In this document: positions 36,300 through 49,600 of the stretch, piece by piece | How positions within the stretch are numbered: position 1 is the stretch's first letter | Layout of the letters: every line of letters begins with the position of its first letter | Origin: Flaveria trinervia | Taxonomy: Eukaryota; Streptophyta; Magnoliopsida; Asterales; Asteraceae | Direction of reading: 5' to 3' | Assembly (NCBI GenBank): GCA_025506515.1 | Contig: JACCIX010000770.1 | Coordinates: 1-64,000 of the forward strand | DNA: 64,000 nt | Notes under the pieces: generated by a model | Seen by the model: only the letters and a program-made list of their open reading frames with translations | Database searches by the model: none | What the model was told of the DNA's origin: nothing | Translations under genes and position numbers: made by a program

Positions 36300-36670
36300 T
36301 GTAAGGTATGAGACTTGTCTCACATCGGTTGTATGGGCAATTAATGTGGGATTTATAAGCCAAATGGGTTCCCTCACCTATTAGACTAGTCTTTTGGGTT
36401 GAGTTCTTTCGTTTGGTTTATAACAGTGGTATCAAAGCCAACTTCGGAGTGGTGGCCTGGAGAGAGCCAGCTGTGACCAACGTGGCCGTGACCAACGAGG
36501 ACGTTGGTCCTTAAGGAGGGGCGAATGTTATGGACCGAAACCATTGTAAGGTATGAGACTTGTCCCACACCGGTTGTATAGGCAATTAATGTGGGGTTTA
36601 TAAGCCAAATGGGTTCCCTCACCCATTAGACTAGTCTTTTGAGTTGAGTTCTTCCGTTTGGTTTATAACA
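36300..36670 (+). mobile_element. TRIM (miniature LTR retrotransposon)
   Basis: Two direct repeats of 126 bp (36300-36425 and 36545-36670), both from TGTAAGGTATGAGAC to GGTTTATAACA, flank a short non-coding core. Directly after the first is a PBS-like TGGTATCAAAGCC (36427-36439), and before the second a purine tract AAGGAGGGG (36513-36521). The full right LTR probably starts at 36526 (TGTTATGG), so the left LTR seems to lack its first ~19 bp, which would explain the missing TSD. Such elements encode nothing and move in trans. Confidence 0.8.
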
Positions 36671-36836
36671 GGGTGGCCGGAAATGAGTTCCATGATAGCA
36701 GGAGTGGAAGTGAATAATGAATTTAAAGCAGTCAAAAATACCAAAGAAAAAAGGTTCATACAGCCTTATACGAAAAAATTATGAGAAATATAAGAAGTAT
36801 AAGGTTGAATACACTGAAAACGAAAAAATTTTAGAG

Positions 36837-37017
36837 GGTCTGTCAGAGAGCTATACGCCCCATATAGCCCTATACGACCCCCCTATACGACAAATATAGG
36901 GTTATACGACGCGTATAGCGAATTTTGACACTGACTACGAGGATAAATTCAGGGGCTGTCAGAGGACTATACGACACATATAGCCCTATACAACCCCCTA
37001 TACGACGCATATGAGGC
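36837..37017. repeat. TATACGAC repeat block (left part)
   Basis: Two related units (about 36837-36931 and 36952-37017), each GG..CTGTCAGAG followed by CTATACG, CATATAG, CCCTATACGACCCCC. They are full of near-palindromic CTATACG/CGTATAG words. The second unit continues at 37630 after an inserted hAT element. Confidence 0.7.
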
Positions 37018-37621
37018 CAGTGTTGCAAAAATCGGCCTAGGCGGCCGCCTAATCGGCTATTAATCGCTAGGCGGCCGACCACCTAGGAGATTTTACCTAA
37101 TCGGCCAATTAATCGCTACGCGGTAAAAGGTGGTCATATTCGGCCTTAGGCGGACCTAGGCGATCCAAATCGGCCGAAAATTGAAAATTCCGGCGACTTT
37201 TCCGGCGAGATTCCGACGGCTTCCAGCCAGATTCCGGCGACTCTTGAAATTCCGGCGAAAATTTTGTAAATTTTGACCAGATTTGTTTATATGAATATAA
37301 AACTAAACATTTTTATAAAGATTACATATAAAAATGTGTATATGTATATGTAAAATTGAAAATTATATATTAAATTTCCAAACCGATTAATCCCTACTAA
37401 TCCCAATTAATCTCTAGTCCTTACCCCACCGCCCGACTAGCGCCTATATGAATATAAAACTAAACATTTTTATAAAGATTACATATAAAAATGTGTGTAT
37501 ATATATGTAAAATTGAAAATTATATATAAAATTTCCAAACCAATTAATCCCGATTAATCCCTACTAATCCCTAGTCCTTACCCCACCGCCCGACTAGCGC
37601 TTAGCGATTTTTACAACATTG
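37018..37621. mobile_element. hAT-type non-autonomous element with perfect 8-bp TSD
   Basis: Inverted ends CAGTGTTGCAAAAATCGGCC and (reversed) CAATGTTGTAAAAATCGC. Both flanks are TATGAGGC (37010-37017 and 37622-37629), the 8-bp TSD of hAT transposons. The core includes a 157-bp tandem duplication (37288-37444 and 37445-37600). No transposase. Confidence 0.9.
37288..37600. repeat. 157-bp tandem duplication inside the hAT element
   Basis: Two copies from TATATGAATATAAAAC to CCCGACTAGCGC, differing at only a few positions, so the duplication is recent relative to the element's decay. Confidence 0.9.
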
Positions 37622-37861
37622 TATGAGGCTATACGATATGTATAGAAATTTTGAAGTATTGATTTAAAATATTGGATTGTCTATTTAATCGAACACAAGG
37701 GAAAAGGAAAAAAAACACGTGGTTACTGTTCATAAAATAGTAATAGCCACAAAGGGATCGGTAAAAGGACCAATGATCTTTTTACCCCCATTTAAAATAT
37801 ATTTTTTTTCTTAACGATAAATCTATTCTTCTCCCACCATTAAATTATCTTTATATTACAC

Positions 37862-38170
37862 AATGCCTATGATTGACCATGGTTGTTTGCCTCTAAAAGT
37901 ATTTGCAGCTCGTTTTTTTTATGTGAATGTATGTCCTATATATTTAATAGGGGATAATTATGAGTTAATGAAAAAAAAATTAAAGGGGTTGTACCATGAT
38001 TCTTCATATTTGGAGAATTACGGTAGAACCCCCGTAATATATTTAAGAGTGGTCGTGAGTGAATGAGAAATAAAATATAATAATAAAGTATAAAAAGATA
38101 TTATTTAATTAAAAAAATAGGAAAAAATTAATGTAATTATAAAGACGGATATGAATAATGGATTTAAATT
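37862..38170 (-). mobile_element. AGCATTCACAA-type MITE, copy 3 (inverted)
   Basis: The reverse complement follows the block order of the copies at 11914 and 13147 (TTTATAATTACATTAA, TTAAATAATATC, TCATTCACTCACGACCACT, GATTCTTC-like arm). Ends are approximate. Confidence 0.45.
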
Positions 38171-38176
38171 TTTTAA

Positions 38177-38502
38177 GGGGCTTGTTTGACAACTTATGAA
38201 TTATTAAATGCTGAATCAATAAGATGTTTGAACCATTAAGAGGTCTGAACCATTAAAAGCTAGTATATCATTTAACTATTAAAATACAAACATCTGATCA
38301 ATTCAGATAAGAGTTTTTAACCATTCAGCATTTGATCTTTTAACAATTCAGCATTGGTATAATGTTTAACCATTTAGTGACAAATGTCTAAACTATCCAG
38401 ACATCCGCTCGTGAAACAAACAATCTGAACCATTAAGTGCTGAACTATTTGAACATCTGAACCAACAAAATGCTGATTAAAAGATTGTCAAATAACCCGT
38501 GT
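38177..38502. mobile_element. MITE with GGGCTTGTTTGACAA ends
   Basis: The left end GGGGCTTGTTTGACAAC mirrors the right TTGTCAAATAACCC. The interior consists of repeated CTGAACCATTAA and TTAACCATTCAGCAT words in both orientations. No clear TSD. Confidence 0.55.
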
Positions 38503-38509
38503 TTGAGAT

Positions 38510-41500
38510 TCTAGCATGAATAAATGTATACGAGGTGTAATTTATAGTTAGTAATAGAATAGATTCATTATCCTGAAAAGAAAAATAATTTGTTTATCTA
38601 AGATTAAGAACCAAAAAAGTTTATCTTGCTTACTATAATATTTAAATTGTTTGAATAATTCTTAATTTGAGAAATTTTGACTAGTTAGTATCTACGACAA
38701 AAGAAAAAAAATTTAAAACTTTTATATGGTATAATTAAAATATTTTTACTTTTGATAAAAGAATTAAAACAATTTAGATAGCTAAATCAATTATTTTATA
38801 TTCCGAAAAGTGGCCAAAAAAGTGTGATTTAATAGAAGCAGATTTTTACCTCACATGTTTACCTCTTGGTTAAAAGTACGATGAAATCCAGTTCATTATT
38901 TGACGCATCAACTCTTATTTAATTCAAACAGCTTTCAAAGTTATTTGCTCTAACTGTATAATATTTGTAATCTTTAATAAAACAAAGTTTTCTTTGTCAT
39001 TTGTTATTATTTTAACTTATGTTTTTTATATTTTTTTTACATATCCACTAATGAATTTCCCTCTAAAAAACTATTATAGTCATTTAAATACTCATACAAA
39101 TTTCTTTTTTTTACTAAAAATAAAATTTATTAGTTGTTATGTTTTTCTTTCTTATCTAGTTTGGGAAAAAATCAAACTATCTTTTTTTTAAAATATATTT
39201 TATGAAGCAAAGTAGAAATCAAATCTTTTAATCAAAATCTAAACTACAAGAAACTAAAGTTTTATATGATATGGAATTTTTTAAAACACTAAATATTTTT
39301 TAATAAAATATTTTAAGCCTTTTTATTTAAAAAAATTCTAAATAGGTGAAATATTTTAAAACAATCTTATTAAATCAACCAGAATAATTACAAATCGGAT
39401 TTTTTTAAAAACAAGATTTTTTTAAAAAAATCTTAAAACGAATGTTTAAAAATAAAATTTTTTACATAAGAGAGTTTAAAAATGGTATAATTGTTATTTT
39501 TCTTGAAATAAAGTATATATAACTTTAACTATATTCTACATTAAAATATTGTACTTAAAATAGTTATTTATACGTAACTAACATAATAGTTTATCTTCAA
39601 ACATGATTCAATAATGCATAACTAGTTATTAATAATAATTTAATGTTCTATTTATTCAATGTGCGTATTACACAATGAATAAATTAAACAATGAATAATA
39701 ATATAAGTGGTTTTCGAAATCGTGTATATTAATATTATTAAATTAAGTAAACCAAGAACCTGTGAGCATTGTAAAATCAACGACATATTTGTCTATAATA
39801 CTGAAAACATTGCAGAAAATTAAACAACTATATGCCATGAATAAATTAATAATTTAAAATAATTAGTCAAGTATTTAAATATTTTATATTCTAAATTCTA
39901 AATATATGTTATGACAAGTTAATACCAGTCCTTTTTCTTAGATCTGAATGATTGTGTAAAATCAGTAAAAAATAAGGCATTTGATCAATACACATAGATC
40001 ATGACATCTATTTAATATACAAGAGATCATTTTTACATTTTTTTATTTTCAAATAAGTTAGTCATTCTCTTGTTTTTTTAACATTTGTTTGACTTGGTTT
40101 AAATACAGATTATTTCTCACAAGAAATTATTTCAAACGTTTATCTTTGACCCATAAAAATGTTTTTTATTAACACAAACTTGTTTTACAAAACACTCAAA
40201 GTTCTAAGACTTGTTTTTATAAAGGTTTTTCAAAAATTATGGACTTATTAAATATTTTATAAAAACGTCTTGTCTATATAATCTTATTTGTTTTAATAAA
40301 TGTTAGTTCAAATCCACAAAAGTTTATCCAATAATGTTTTTTCGTATGCCCTTTAGCACTTGTCGCTTTTGAATTTGCTCTTTGATATTTCATTATGTCT
40401 TGATCTTGACTTCTATTCGGTTAGTCTTGGTAACATTTATTAAGGTTAATCGGTTATTAAAGAAATGAATTCAATGATTGGATGGTCTATCCATAGTCGT
40501 AAGTGAAATTGACATTAGGTTTTACGTTTTCAGTTAGTTCACTTGATATTATGACCGTTGGATGGTCCGAGCACAGCACATTCGTGCCATCAACCGTTGA
40601 ACGTCTTGACATGATGTTATGATAAATTTAAGTGTAGAGCATTACAGTTCAATTATGATCGATCCACCTCATCGATTGTGACGTGACGTCTTGTTTTAAC
40701 TTTTATAATTTACTTAAAATTTTTAATATTGTTTTGTAAGCAATTGCTTTTGGCATTTGTCAAATATATTAAACTTGGGCATGAACACCCAAACATATAT
40801 GCAGTTACACTATTTTCATTACCACTTATCCTTTGGATAGTGGTCAGGAAGATACCTTTAACCCCTGAGCACACTGGCAGTGCTTGGCCTTTGATGGCTT
40901 TGAGAGTCTTGAAAACAATGTAGTCTAACATAACTACTTATACCGTATTGTAACCTACAGATACATAAAAAGTATATCAATGTTGTATAGATATATCACG
41001 AATTACGAATAGTTACTTAACTATAAACTATAATATTGCAAAGATCCAACACACATCTCACCACCGCTAATACTCACATAAAGTTATTAAAATGTCTAAG
41101 ACTTTCATAAACCAATCTTATCCAATACTAACATCACAACACTTCTACTTGTTAAGAACTGGACCTTTACGTTACACGCAACTAAAAATACTAATCGTCT
41201 CAATTTCACAAGTTTCATCACAAATGCTTGGTTACTCTTTTATAACACCATAAACTCGTCTCGTTCTCAGTCTACTTCTTTGGAAGATTAACCACTAGGT
41301 AATGGTCTCTATCAGTTATTAAAACCCAAGTTTTAGACAAACATATTATGTTAAAATCTAATGATTTTTTATAAACATATGTTTCTATTCACTAACGTAA
41401 ACCAAGAGAACAACTTTCTTTTCGGGATAGTTTGTGGTTTTGTACGCCGATCTAGAACTACGAGAGATAGAATCCTATTCTTAACAAAGTCGGCAAATAT

Positions 41501-42190
41501 TAAAATATAATCTTATAAATTTATTGCTTTTAGTGTGAATTATAAATAAAAGGTGAATAAAATTATATTGTTCCGTCATAAAAGAGACACAAGGAGTGCA
41601 ATCAATGGGGCATGATGATGAATAAAAAAGTCAAAATGGATTGTTTTTCCAAATTCCATTGTTTCTAAACTTTAAAGTGTTGATGGGAATGAATCAACAT
41701 CCTTCCACTTTGTCTCCAATCTTCTTTTATTTTATTTTGACCTTTTCCTTTTCCTTTTATTTATTTGTGTATTTATTTGCTTATAAATCCTTAGTTGTAT
41801 TAACAAAAGTGATAATCTTTTATTTAGTACGTAAATTATTCATCTCAAATGATAAGATGATTGATGTCCAAAAAAAGAAGAAAAAACTCTCTACACAAAG
41901 CATTCATTTTTAAATTATTATATAACTAAATCTATATACAATAATTATAAGGATCATTTGTATTCATTTCTATAACAACACAACATTAAAAACTATAAAG
42001 TAGAAATTTAGAAATAAGTCAAATTATATAAGAAATCAATAAACATATAAGCCATTTATTTATATAATGTACTCAATGATTTATGATGTATTTGATTTTA
42101 GTTATTAAGTGTTACTATTATCTCACTTGGATGATGAGGGGCACTGCTTTTTGTGTCATAGTAAAGCGAATAAATGGGCACTGGCCTTCT
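38510..42190. other. gene-free AT-rich region
   Basis: No coding region recognised. 39600-39690 resembles the Helitron family B 3' end (TTATTCAATGTGCGTATTACAC). The rest is low-complexity AT-rich sequence and unassigned unique DNA. Confidence 0.4.
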
Positions 42191-42197
42191 CTTCAGT

Positions 42198-42366
42198 ACG
42201 TGGGCCCCACATCCAATCTTGGTCCAACTGGGCCCGTGGGCCCTACTAACTGGGCCAAACGGCCCACCTGTTGCGTATGTGTGTAGGAAAAAGAAACGGT
42301 GACATTAGCAATTTGAAATTGTTTGATGGGTTGTTGTGGTTCAAGTGGAGACGTGGGCCCACCCAC
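42198..42366. promoter_or_regulatory. cluster of GGGCCC / site-II (TCP-type) motifs without an adjacent gene
   Basis: Within 170 bp there are GTGGGCCCCAC, TGGGCCCGTGGGCCC, TGGGCCAAACGGCCCACC and ACGTGGGCCCACC. TGGGCC/T site-II elements bind TCP factors and are concentrated in promoters of housekeeping plant genes (family knowledge). No ORF, tRNA or miRNA precursor that I recognise lies within 2 kb on either side. Confidence 0.45.
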
Positions 42367-42719
42367 CTCTCTTCTACATTTGTCTTCACAAAATGAATTA
42401 TTGGTATCATATGAATTTCACCACAAAAGTACAAATTTGGTCCTTTGATTATGTGTAAACCTACATGTTTAGCTAATTAGGGTTATTTTAGTCTTTTTTC
42501 AGTTTGAAATAGTAAGTACCTCTTGTTTGTTAAAAGTTTCAGAAGTCGTATCGAAAGTGATAAAATAATATAAAACATCTGGAGCCGTTTAGGTCACATG
42601 TCATGCATGTGATAAAATATTTTTGGTTTATTTGGTTTTGTAATTTGTCACCTTGTTTTGCTTTTCACTAATAAGAACATAAACATGGATTGATTAATAA
42701 GAGACCATCCTCTCATAAA

Positions 42720-43100
42720 CATTTAGGGGGCATTCGGAATCTTTAATCACACTCATAACCTGTTTGTTTCTCATAATTTATAGGTATTGACATTTGATTT
42801 CAAATGATATCATGCATGTTTGATTGGAGGATGAATTAATTGAAATTGGTACAAAATCCATTATATATCTTTTGAATATACATTCACTTTCTTTTTAATT
42901 TATGAATGTATTTAATCAAATAAATTGGAGTTCGTTCCTCCCACCACCATCACCATTGACACCACCAATTCGATAGCTACTCGTGCCACTGTATCTTCAC
43001 TACACTGTTGTTGCCGCCACCATCATCGTCATCACCAGGAAAATGACCACTCTGTCACCACCATCACAACATTCAAATATTTTTTTATAGAAACATGACT
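42720..43100. other. CCA/CAC-rich tract in transposon-like context
   Basis: 42940-43072 is rich in CACCACC and CATCATC words, resembling cores of the MITEs at 12671, 59636 and 60749. Its borders are not clear. Confidence 0.3.
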
Positions 43101-46100
43101 ATTTTATCAACCAAGAGCATCATACATTTTAATACTTTTGTCAGATTAATCTAATTCTTTCAAATTTTGATCCTTAAAACAGTTATGTAAACCGAATGCT
43201 CATTTAAGCTATTTCACGTTTAATAGTTGTTTTTAATTGATCTAAACATGCTAAGATTTGTACATGAATGTGTTTAACATCAGAGTTTGTGTTCATATGA
43301 ATTGTTTTTGATTGATAAAGACGAAAATCTAAATGTTTCCATAAACATCAAATTCTTACTGCTATTATCTATGAGTGTATTCAAGAACATCAAAATTCAA
43401 AACTAAAATAATATCAAACTATCATAATTTATTATTGTTCGTGAAAAGACGAAGATGACTGTCATGTGAGTACCATGTGGTAGATTTAATGGCTCAAGAG
43501 TGACGGCATCAAAGTGAGAGACCACAATCGTGAAAAAATAATGATATTTAGCCCTATTACCTCAAACATAATTATATTTGTAAATTATTAATGAAAAGAA
43601 TTCTAGTTTAGAAAAATAGATAATTTTATAAAATAGTAATTAACTTTTAAAACTGTTCTAATTAGATAACTCAAGTATTAAAATTGTTTTAATTACGTTA
43701 CTCAGCTTTTATGTTTTATATAAATTAAAAGTTTTAAAATGTTTTGTATGTTATATTTTTGTTTCAATTAGATTTTTTTTCTTTCTTTTAATTTTGATAT
43801 GGACTGGTGTCGTGATTTTTAAGCATTTTTTTCATAATTAACATGTTTTGTTATATTTTTTAAAATAATTTCATATATTAAGAGTTGGACTCTCACGTCT
43901 TCTCCTCTGTTATTTTTTTGATATAAGAAAATTTAATAATGACTAGATTTGATCATTTAGTGATTCAATTTAAAAAAAATATGCATGAGTTTAAAGTAAA
44001 ACATTTTTAAAGTTTAATAATTATTCTATGATATTTTTCACATTGCTAATTGACAACGAGGTAAATGGTCCCGAATACCTAACCAATGAAGATAACGTTT
44101 GTCATTTTACACATTAATTTTGTACAATATCAAGTGCTACGTTAAATTTATTACTTTTAAGTACAATTCTGAAATTCTCAAGAAAAAAAAAGAAATTTAT
44201 ACTCATACAAATATGTATATGTTAACTCATTCAAAACTCTATAAGTAGATGCGTTCAAACAAGAACTACTATATATTTTTAAATTATTGAATTAGATTTT
44301 TTCTTTAGATCGTGATAAAAAATATAATGAAATAGGTTATAAACAGATAGATATATAGATAGATAGATAATCTAGAAACTTATATATTCAACGGATTATA
44401 ATTAGTAATAAACACGAAAAGTTACAGTACGATATTTTAATATAAGATATGTATAAAATTATATATAGGTACTTGTTCAAGAGATAAAACAATTATACTA
44501 TTTTTAAACATCTTAATCTAAATAGTTTCATTTTTAAATATTTATATTAAGATTTTCTTATAAAAAAATTATTATTTATATAAATCATGTTTATTGAAAA
44601 CTCAAGTTTCTAACTATTCTGGTTATTTTAATAAAACTACTTTTAAAAAATTTCATATTTTTATAATTATTTTTAAAAGCAACTGATTTAATATATTTTG
44701 TTTTAAAAGGTTTAGTATTTTAGAAAATATATGAATTTTAAATTTTTTAATTAAATTTATTTTTAAAAACATAGTTTGATTTTTTTTTAAATATAGATGA
44801 GAGAAAAATATATCAATTGACCAAATTAATTTTATGAAAAGAAAGAAATTATTTGAATGTTTAAATTACTTTAATACCCTTATGGAGAGAAAATAAAATG
44901 AGAATTTTTAAAAGAATGAAAAGTGTTAAAAATATTATTTAAAAAGATGACAAGTGGGAAAAAAACATTTCTTTTATTAATATCTATAGATAACTTCTAA
45001 CTTATTTCTATCGATCATATGTACTTACAACATTAGGATTTAAACCTAAAACCTATTAGATAGAGTCATACAGATGAGACGATTTGTCAGAAGTTGTTCT
45101 TGGACATTAAAGATGCAGTCAAATGATTACACAAATATGTATACAAGACATCGTTTAAGAAAAAAAACAATTCACTGTTAAACTTTATACACATACAAGT
45201 GATTTACTTCTGCCGGTTTCACATTCACATTCACATTCACATCACAAACATTTGTTTCTTTACACTTTATGCCACTAATATTTGTTTGTGGTGTTCATAT
45301 CTTTATTTTTTACAATAAGGTGATTATTGTTTTAACATTAACAATTGATTAATTGTAAAATACATCAACAAACAGACACACTCCTAACAACTTTGCTTGC
45401 ATATTACACTTGAAGTGTAGTGTAGTACCATTAGACATGATGTCAATGTTTTCCATTCCACTATTTTGTTGCATGCCTATGTCTCTTTTCTTCTCTTTCT
45501 TTTTCACCATAAAGCATTTTACCCACATTAGTTAAAAAGAAAACAAAAAGATGCCACTAACATGTTTTTGGTTGTTGGGGAGGTGTTGTTGAAGCAACAT
45601 CTTTGAGTAGAACCTTTTTGAAAGCAAATTGGTCAAATATAGTACAATTTTAGTTGCATTAGGTACACATTGTGGCAAGTTAGCAACATCCAAACTTTGA
45701 TGACAACCATTTAAAACATACATCCAAACAATGTGAATTCACATCACATAGTACCAATGTTTTTGGCTTCTTATAAGTTTTTATTTTAACACCAAAAAGG
45801 GTGTTTGGTGACATGTGTTAATGACTACAAACTAACTATTTTCCAAATTAAGAAATTTCAAGGCTGATTATGCATGGTACCTGTTCATCTTCAATTCAGC
45901 ATATGCAAACTAAAGGGACGCATGCATGGGTGTCTTGTACATTTAGGTATAACATTTGTACCATGGACAGGTCAATTTAGCAGCACTACTTTTGTATAAG
46001 GTGGGGTTATGACCAGAGTGGAAGAAACCAAACTCCGTATAAACAAGACTTAGGTGTGTGTATTGTATGAAGTTAAACTTGTAAGTTGATCTGAATTTGG

Positions 46101-46683
46101 TCATTTTTGATGTTGAAAAAGCATGGTTGATGCCAATGATGTATACTAACCAACTACTCTTTGGTTTTTTCTTATAATGAGGTCATTCTGATTGATTATT
46201 ATCAAGTGCTTTCTAATGCCCCATTCTTATTTACCAAATTAACATCTCTTGGGGATATTAAATTACATTTGTTACCTCAACAACCAGCATTATATTTTAA
46301 TTAATATCTTTGCAAGTTCTTAATATTACCAATTTACCACATAAAAATAATAACCTTGTGAAAAATTCATTATGGGTTGGCCCACTATCAAGTTTAGCCC
46401 AAGCCCAAGCCCAGACTGTTTTTGCCAACTCTGTGTGCTTTTCTTGATTACAACTATGGATCCTATGTAGAATAACAGAAATTGTAATTTCATATATGGC
46501 CCATTTTGTATAGGCAACAAGAAACAACCTTGTCATTAGTGGGTTTTCTTGTGGGCATGGTAGGAGAATATATTGATGAATGATTATACAATTGAAGGTT
46601 ATATGTAGACTGCAGTATGAATTGAGATGTTATGTTTGGTTATACAAAAAAAGTAATAAACAAGTGGAATATTTGATCAAAGA
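43100..46683. other. gene-free region downstream of MON1
   Basis: AT-rich, with a (GATA)n-like run at 44346-44370 and a TTCACA hexamer repeat at 45218-45244. 46375-46425 has GGCCCA/AGCCCAAGCCCAAGCCCA words. The MON1 3' UTR lies just below 46684. No other gene seen. Confidence 0.4.
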
Positions 46684-49600
46684 TCACCAGCTGACGGGGC
46701 TTCCTGCCAGCAAAAAGATTTCTTTCTCCACATCTTTCACCCACTGGCACACACGGTTGCATATCCTTATGGCCAAACCCTGCAAACATGAAAGGGGTTT
46801 AATAAGTAATTATCTTAACTCCATATATCAACACAATTAATCTATTTTCATTCACTATGATCAAACACGGCACAATTAGTTAACGAGAAATTTTTTATCA
46901 CTAAACTGCAAATAGATTAACATACTCATGGGAATCCAGTGCCAACTACTAACTTTTTAGGATAAATACACCAGAAAGGTTATTAATGATCCTAACCTTG
47001 TCTGCAAGTGGATCAAATGCTGCATATAGTTCAAAGTCCTGTGTGACCCAGCAAAGTAAAACTGTAATACAAGAAACCATACAATACATATCAACAAAAA
47101 TTCAAATGTGAACCGACTATTCGACCATGAAGTTCAAAGGTCTACAAGTAATCAAAAAAAACAATTCACAAGTCGCTGAGGATACCATAATCGTCGTCCC
47201 TTTTAAACTGAGTTTTGTGGGGTCCAGTTCCTTTATCATGCATGGAAGCATATAGCTTCTGATATGCTCTGTATAATCTATAAACGAAAAAACCAAATAT
47301 TTACTCATGCTCTGGCGAACAAAATTTTGGACTAGAATTAAAAATGTGTTACACATGTTTAAGTCACTTAATTACCTTTTCTGCTGTTGATGACTAGTTA
47401 TTGGAGATGAGAATTCAGAAGAGACATATTGATCCAGAGACATATTACGATATATAAAGTGCCAAAGTCCAGCTGGGCCACCAATACCTAAAACTGATTC
47501 ATGTAATCTTTCTTGAGGTACAGTTGCTGGTCTTGGCTCACTCACATGTGATAATGACTCGGAACGAGTTGAGGGATATATAGGTAAATTCTCTACACGC
47601 ATGCCACCTTCCAACAAGGATCTTTGAACTTCACTTAGAAAATTTGACTTCAAAAGAACCTTTTCAGTAAGTATCCTGTAAAAAAATTTGAATCTGTTAA
47701 TAAGAGGAAGCAGTCAAAAGGAATATACTCAACAACAAAATTCGTTCAAGACCCAACATTAAGTTATATCCGAACAGAACTGCTAGTATGAAACTAATTA
47801 TTTATTGAATAATCAGAAGCAGAACATGATTAACCAAGTTACCAAACATTAACAAATGATTATTACAACCAGAACTCGCAAAAATAAGATACCCAACATG
47901 GAACATATGACAAAATACATACCGGCAATCTTTAAGATGAAAGAAGGCATCAGAACTTGATGTCAACAACACAAGGTACGTATCATCCTGCCACATGCAT
48001 AATTATATGTGAATGATTATTATACAGAAAGTTCTACAACAGTAAAGATTCACATAAATAACTCTTTTGAAATGTATATAACTCACATCAAAATAATAAA
48101 CATAAGCAAGTAAAAAAGCCATGGGGTTGTATCTTGGCAAACATATAGGTGAGAAAGATTCAGATGTTCTGCATCAAGAAGATAACATTGAAGCATAAAA
48201 ACCCTATAAATCTCACATTATAGTTTCTACAATTTCAAAAAGTACTGCACTTGCCTAAAAGATTCAGATGACATGACAAAGTTAGCAAGTAGCAGCATAT
48301 CATCAGGATGAAGTACTGCTTTTTGTGCACCTACCAAACTGACAACCTGCATTTCGCAGTCAATTAAAAGTCATTTCTAAAACTAGATGAAAAAGACGCT
48401 CATTTTAGCAAAACAAGACCTTGAATTTACACATCATCATTGCAAAGAGGACACCTGAATCGGCAACATCCTGCAATACTCCATTAGCAACTTGCCTTGT
48501 TGCATAGGGAAGGGGAAGACAAGTGTATGCATGAAGAAACGTAGCAGGGTTCCTGAATCAAATAGTTGGCACAAGTTTCTAATCACACATATTTTCAAAT
48601 TATAGTGACATAATATGAAGTCCAAAGATTTGATCCAAACTGTAGCATGAATGAAGTTAATAGTATTAAGTTTCACTTCAAATGAATGAATGAATGTCCA
48701 TTGAACTTCACTTTTCAGATATTATTATGACAACAGCCTGATCCCTTGCTGAGGGGTCTGGGCACCCACTCGACTTTAGCCCATCAGTAGAATTTTTTTT
48801 CTTCTAAATTTTAGAAAGGCTCGAATACATTATACTAGGCTTTTCGACTATTCATTATACATTATAGATACATTATACTAGCCCGTCATATATAGATATT
48901 AGGCTTCTCGACTACTTGGAGACTTCGGTGCTTGAAAAAAGGGTGTGTCCGCCTATCCGGTGCTTGACGTAAGGGGCTGGGGAGCTGCTCATAGGTTTTT
49001 GAGTTCTAGTTATCAATGTATTATAGTCGTTTACTATTACTTTTTTTTGCTAAATCTGAACATGAACTTTTAGGGGTGTCATTGCTTCATCTGAACATGA
49101 GCTTTCCCTTACTATTGATTTCAAACTAGCTGTTATAATTTGTTTTATGAACAAATGAGTCAATTCAAGATTACCATGTTGATTATTTTTTGCCTGGCCA
49201 ATTTCCATGGGACACCAATATTCCTGGATTAGCCACTTATTGTGACCCACGACAACAATTATGTGCCTCACCGATGCTCCTAAGCTACTAAAACAGTAAA
49301 ACTAATAAACAAGAATTTGAAATAGGATAGAAAAAACCTACCAACTGAAAGAGTGGAAAAGAGAAGATAAAACAACATCTGTCCCTCCAAGCAAAGGTGT
49401 CATGTCAAACTTAGGGTTCTTTTCAAAACATTTATTTACAGACTTCGTAAGAATAAGTATCATCTGCAATAATATTAAAGTGATTATATAAATTTACGGT
49501 GATAACGATAATGTACTAAGATAATAATAAAAAAATTAGACAGATTGATGTGAAGCAACATACATTCCTACCTGACCATAAAGAAGCTCCAGTTGCCCCC

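Noticed and set aside
36386..36622. Minus-strand frame of 78 codons
   Set aside because: Antisense to the TRIM element; open by chance across its repeats.
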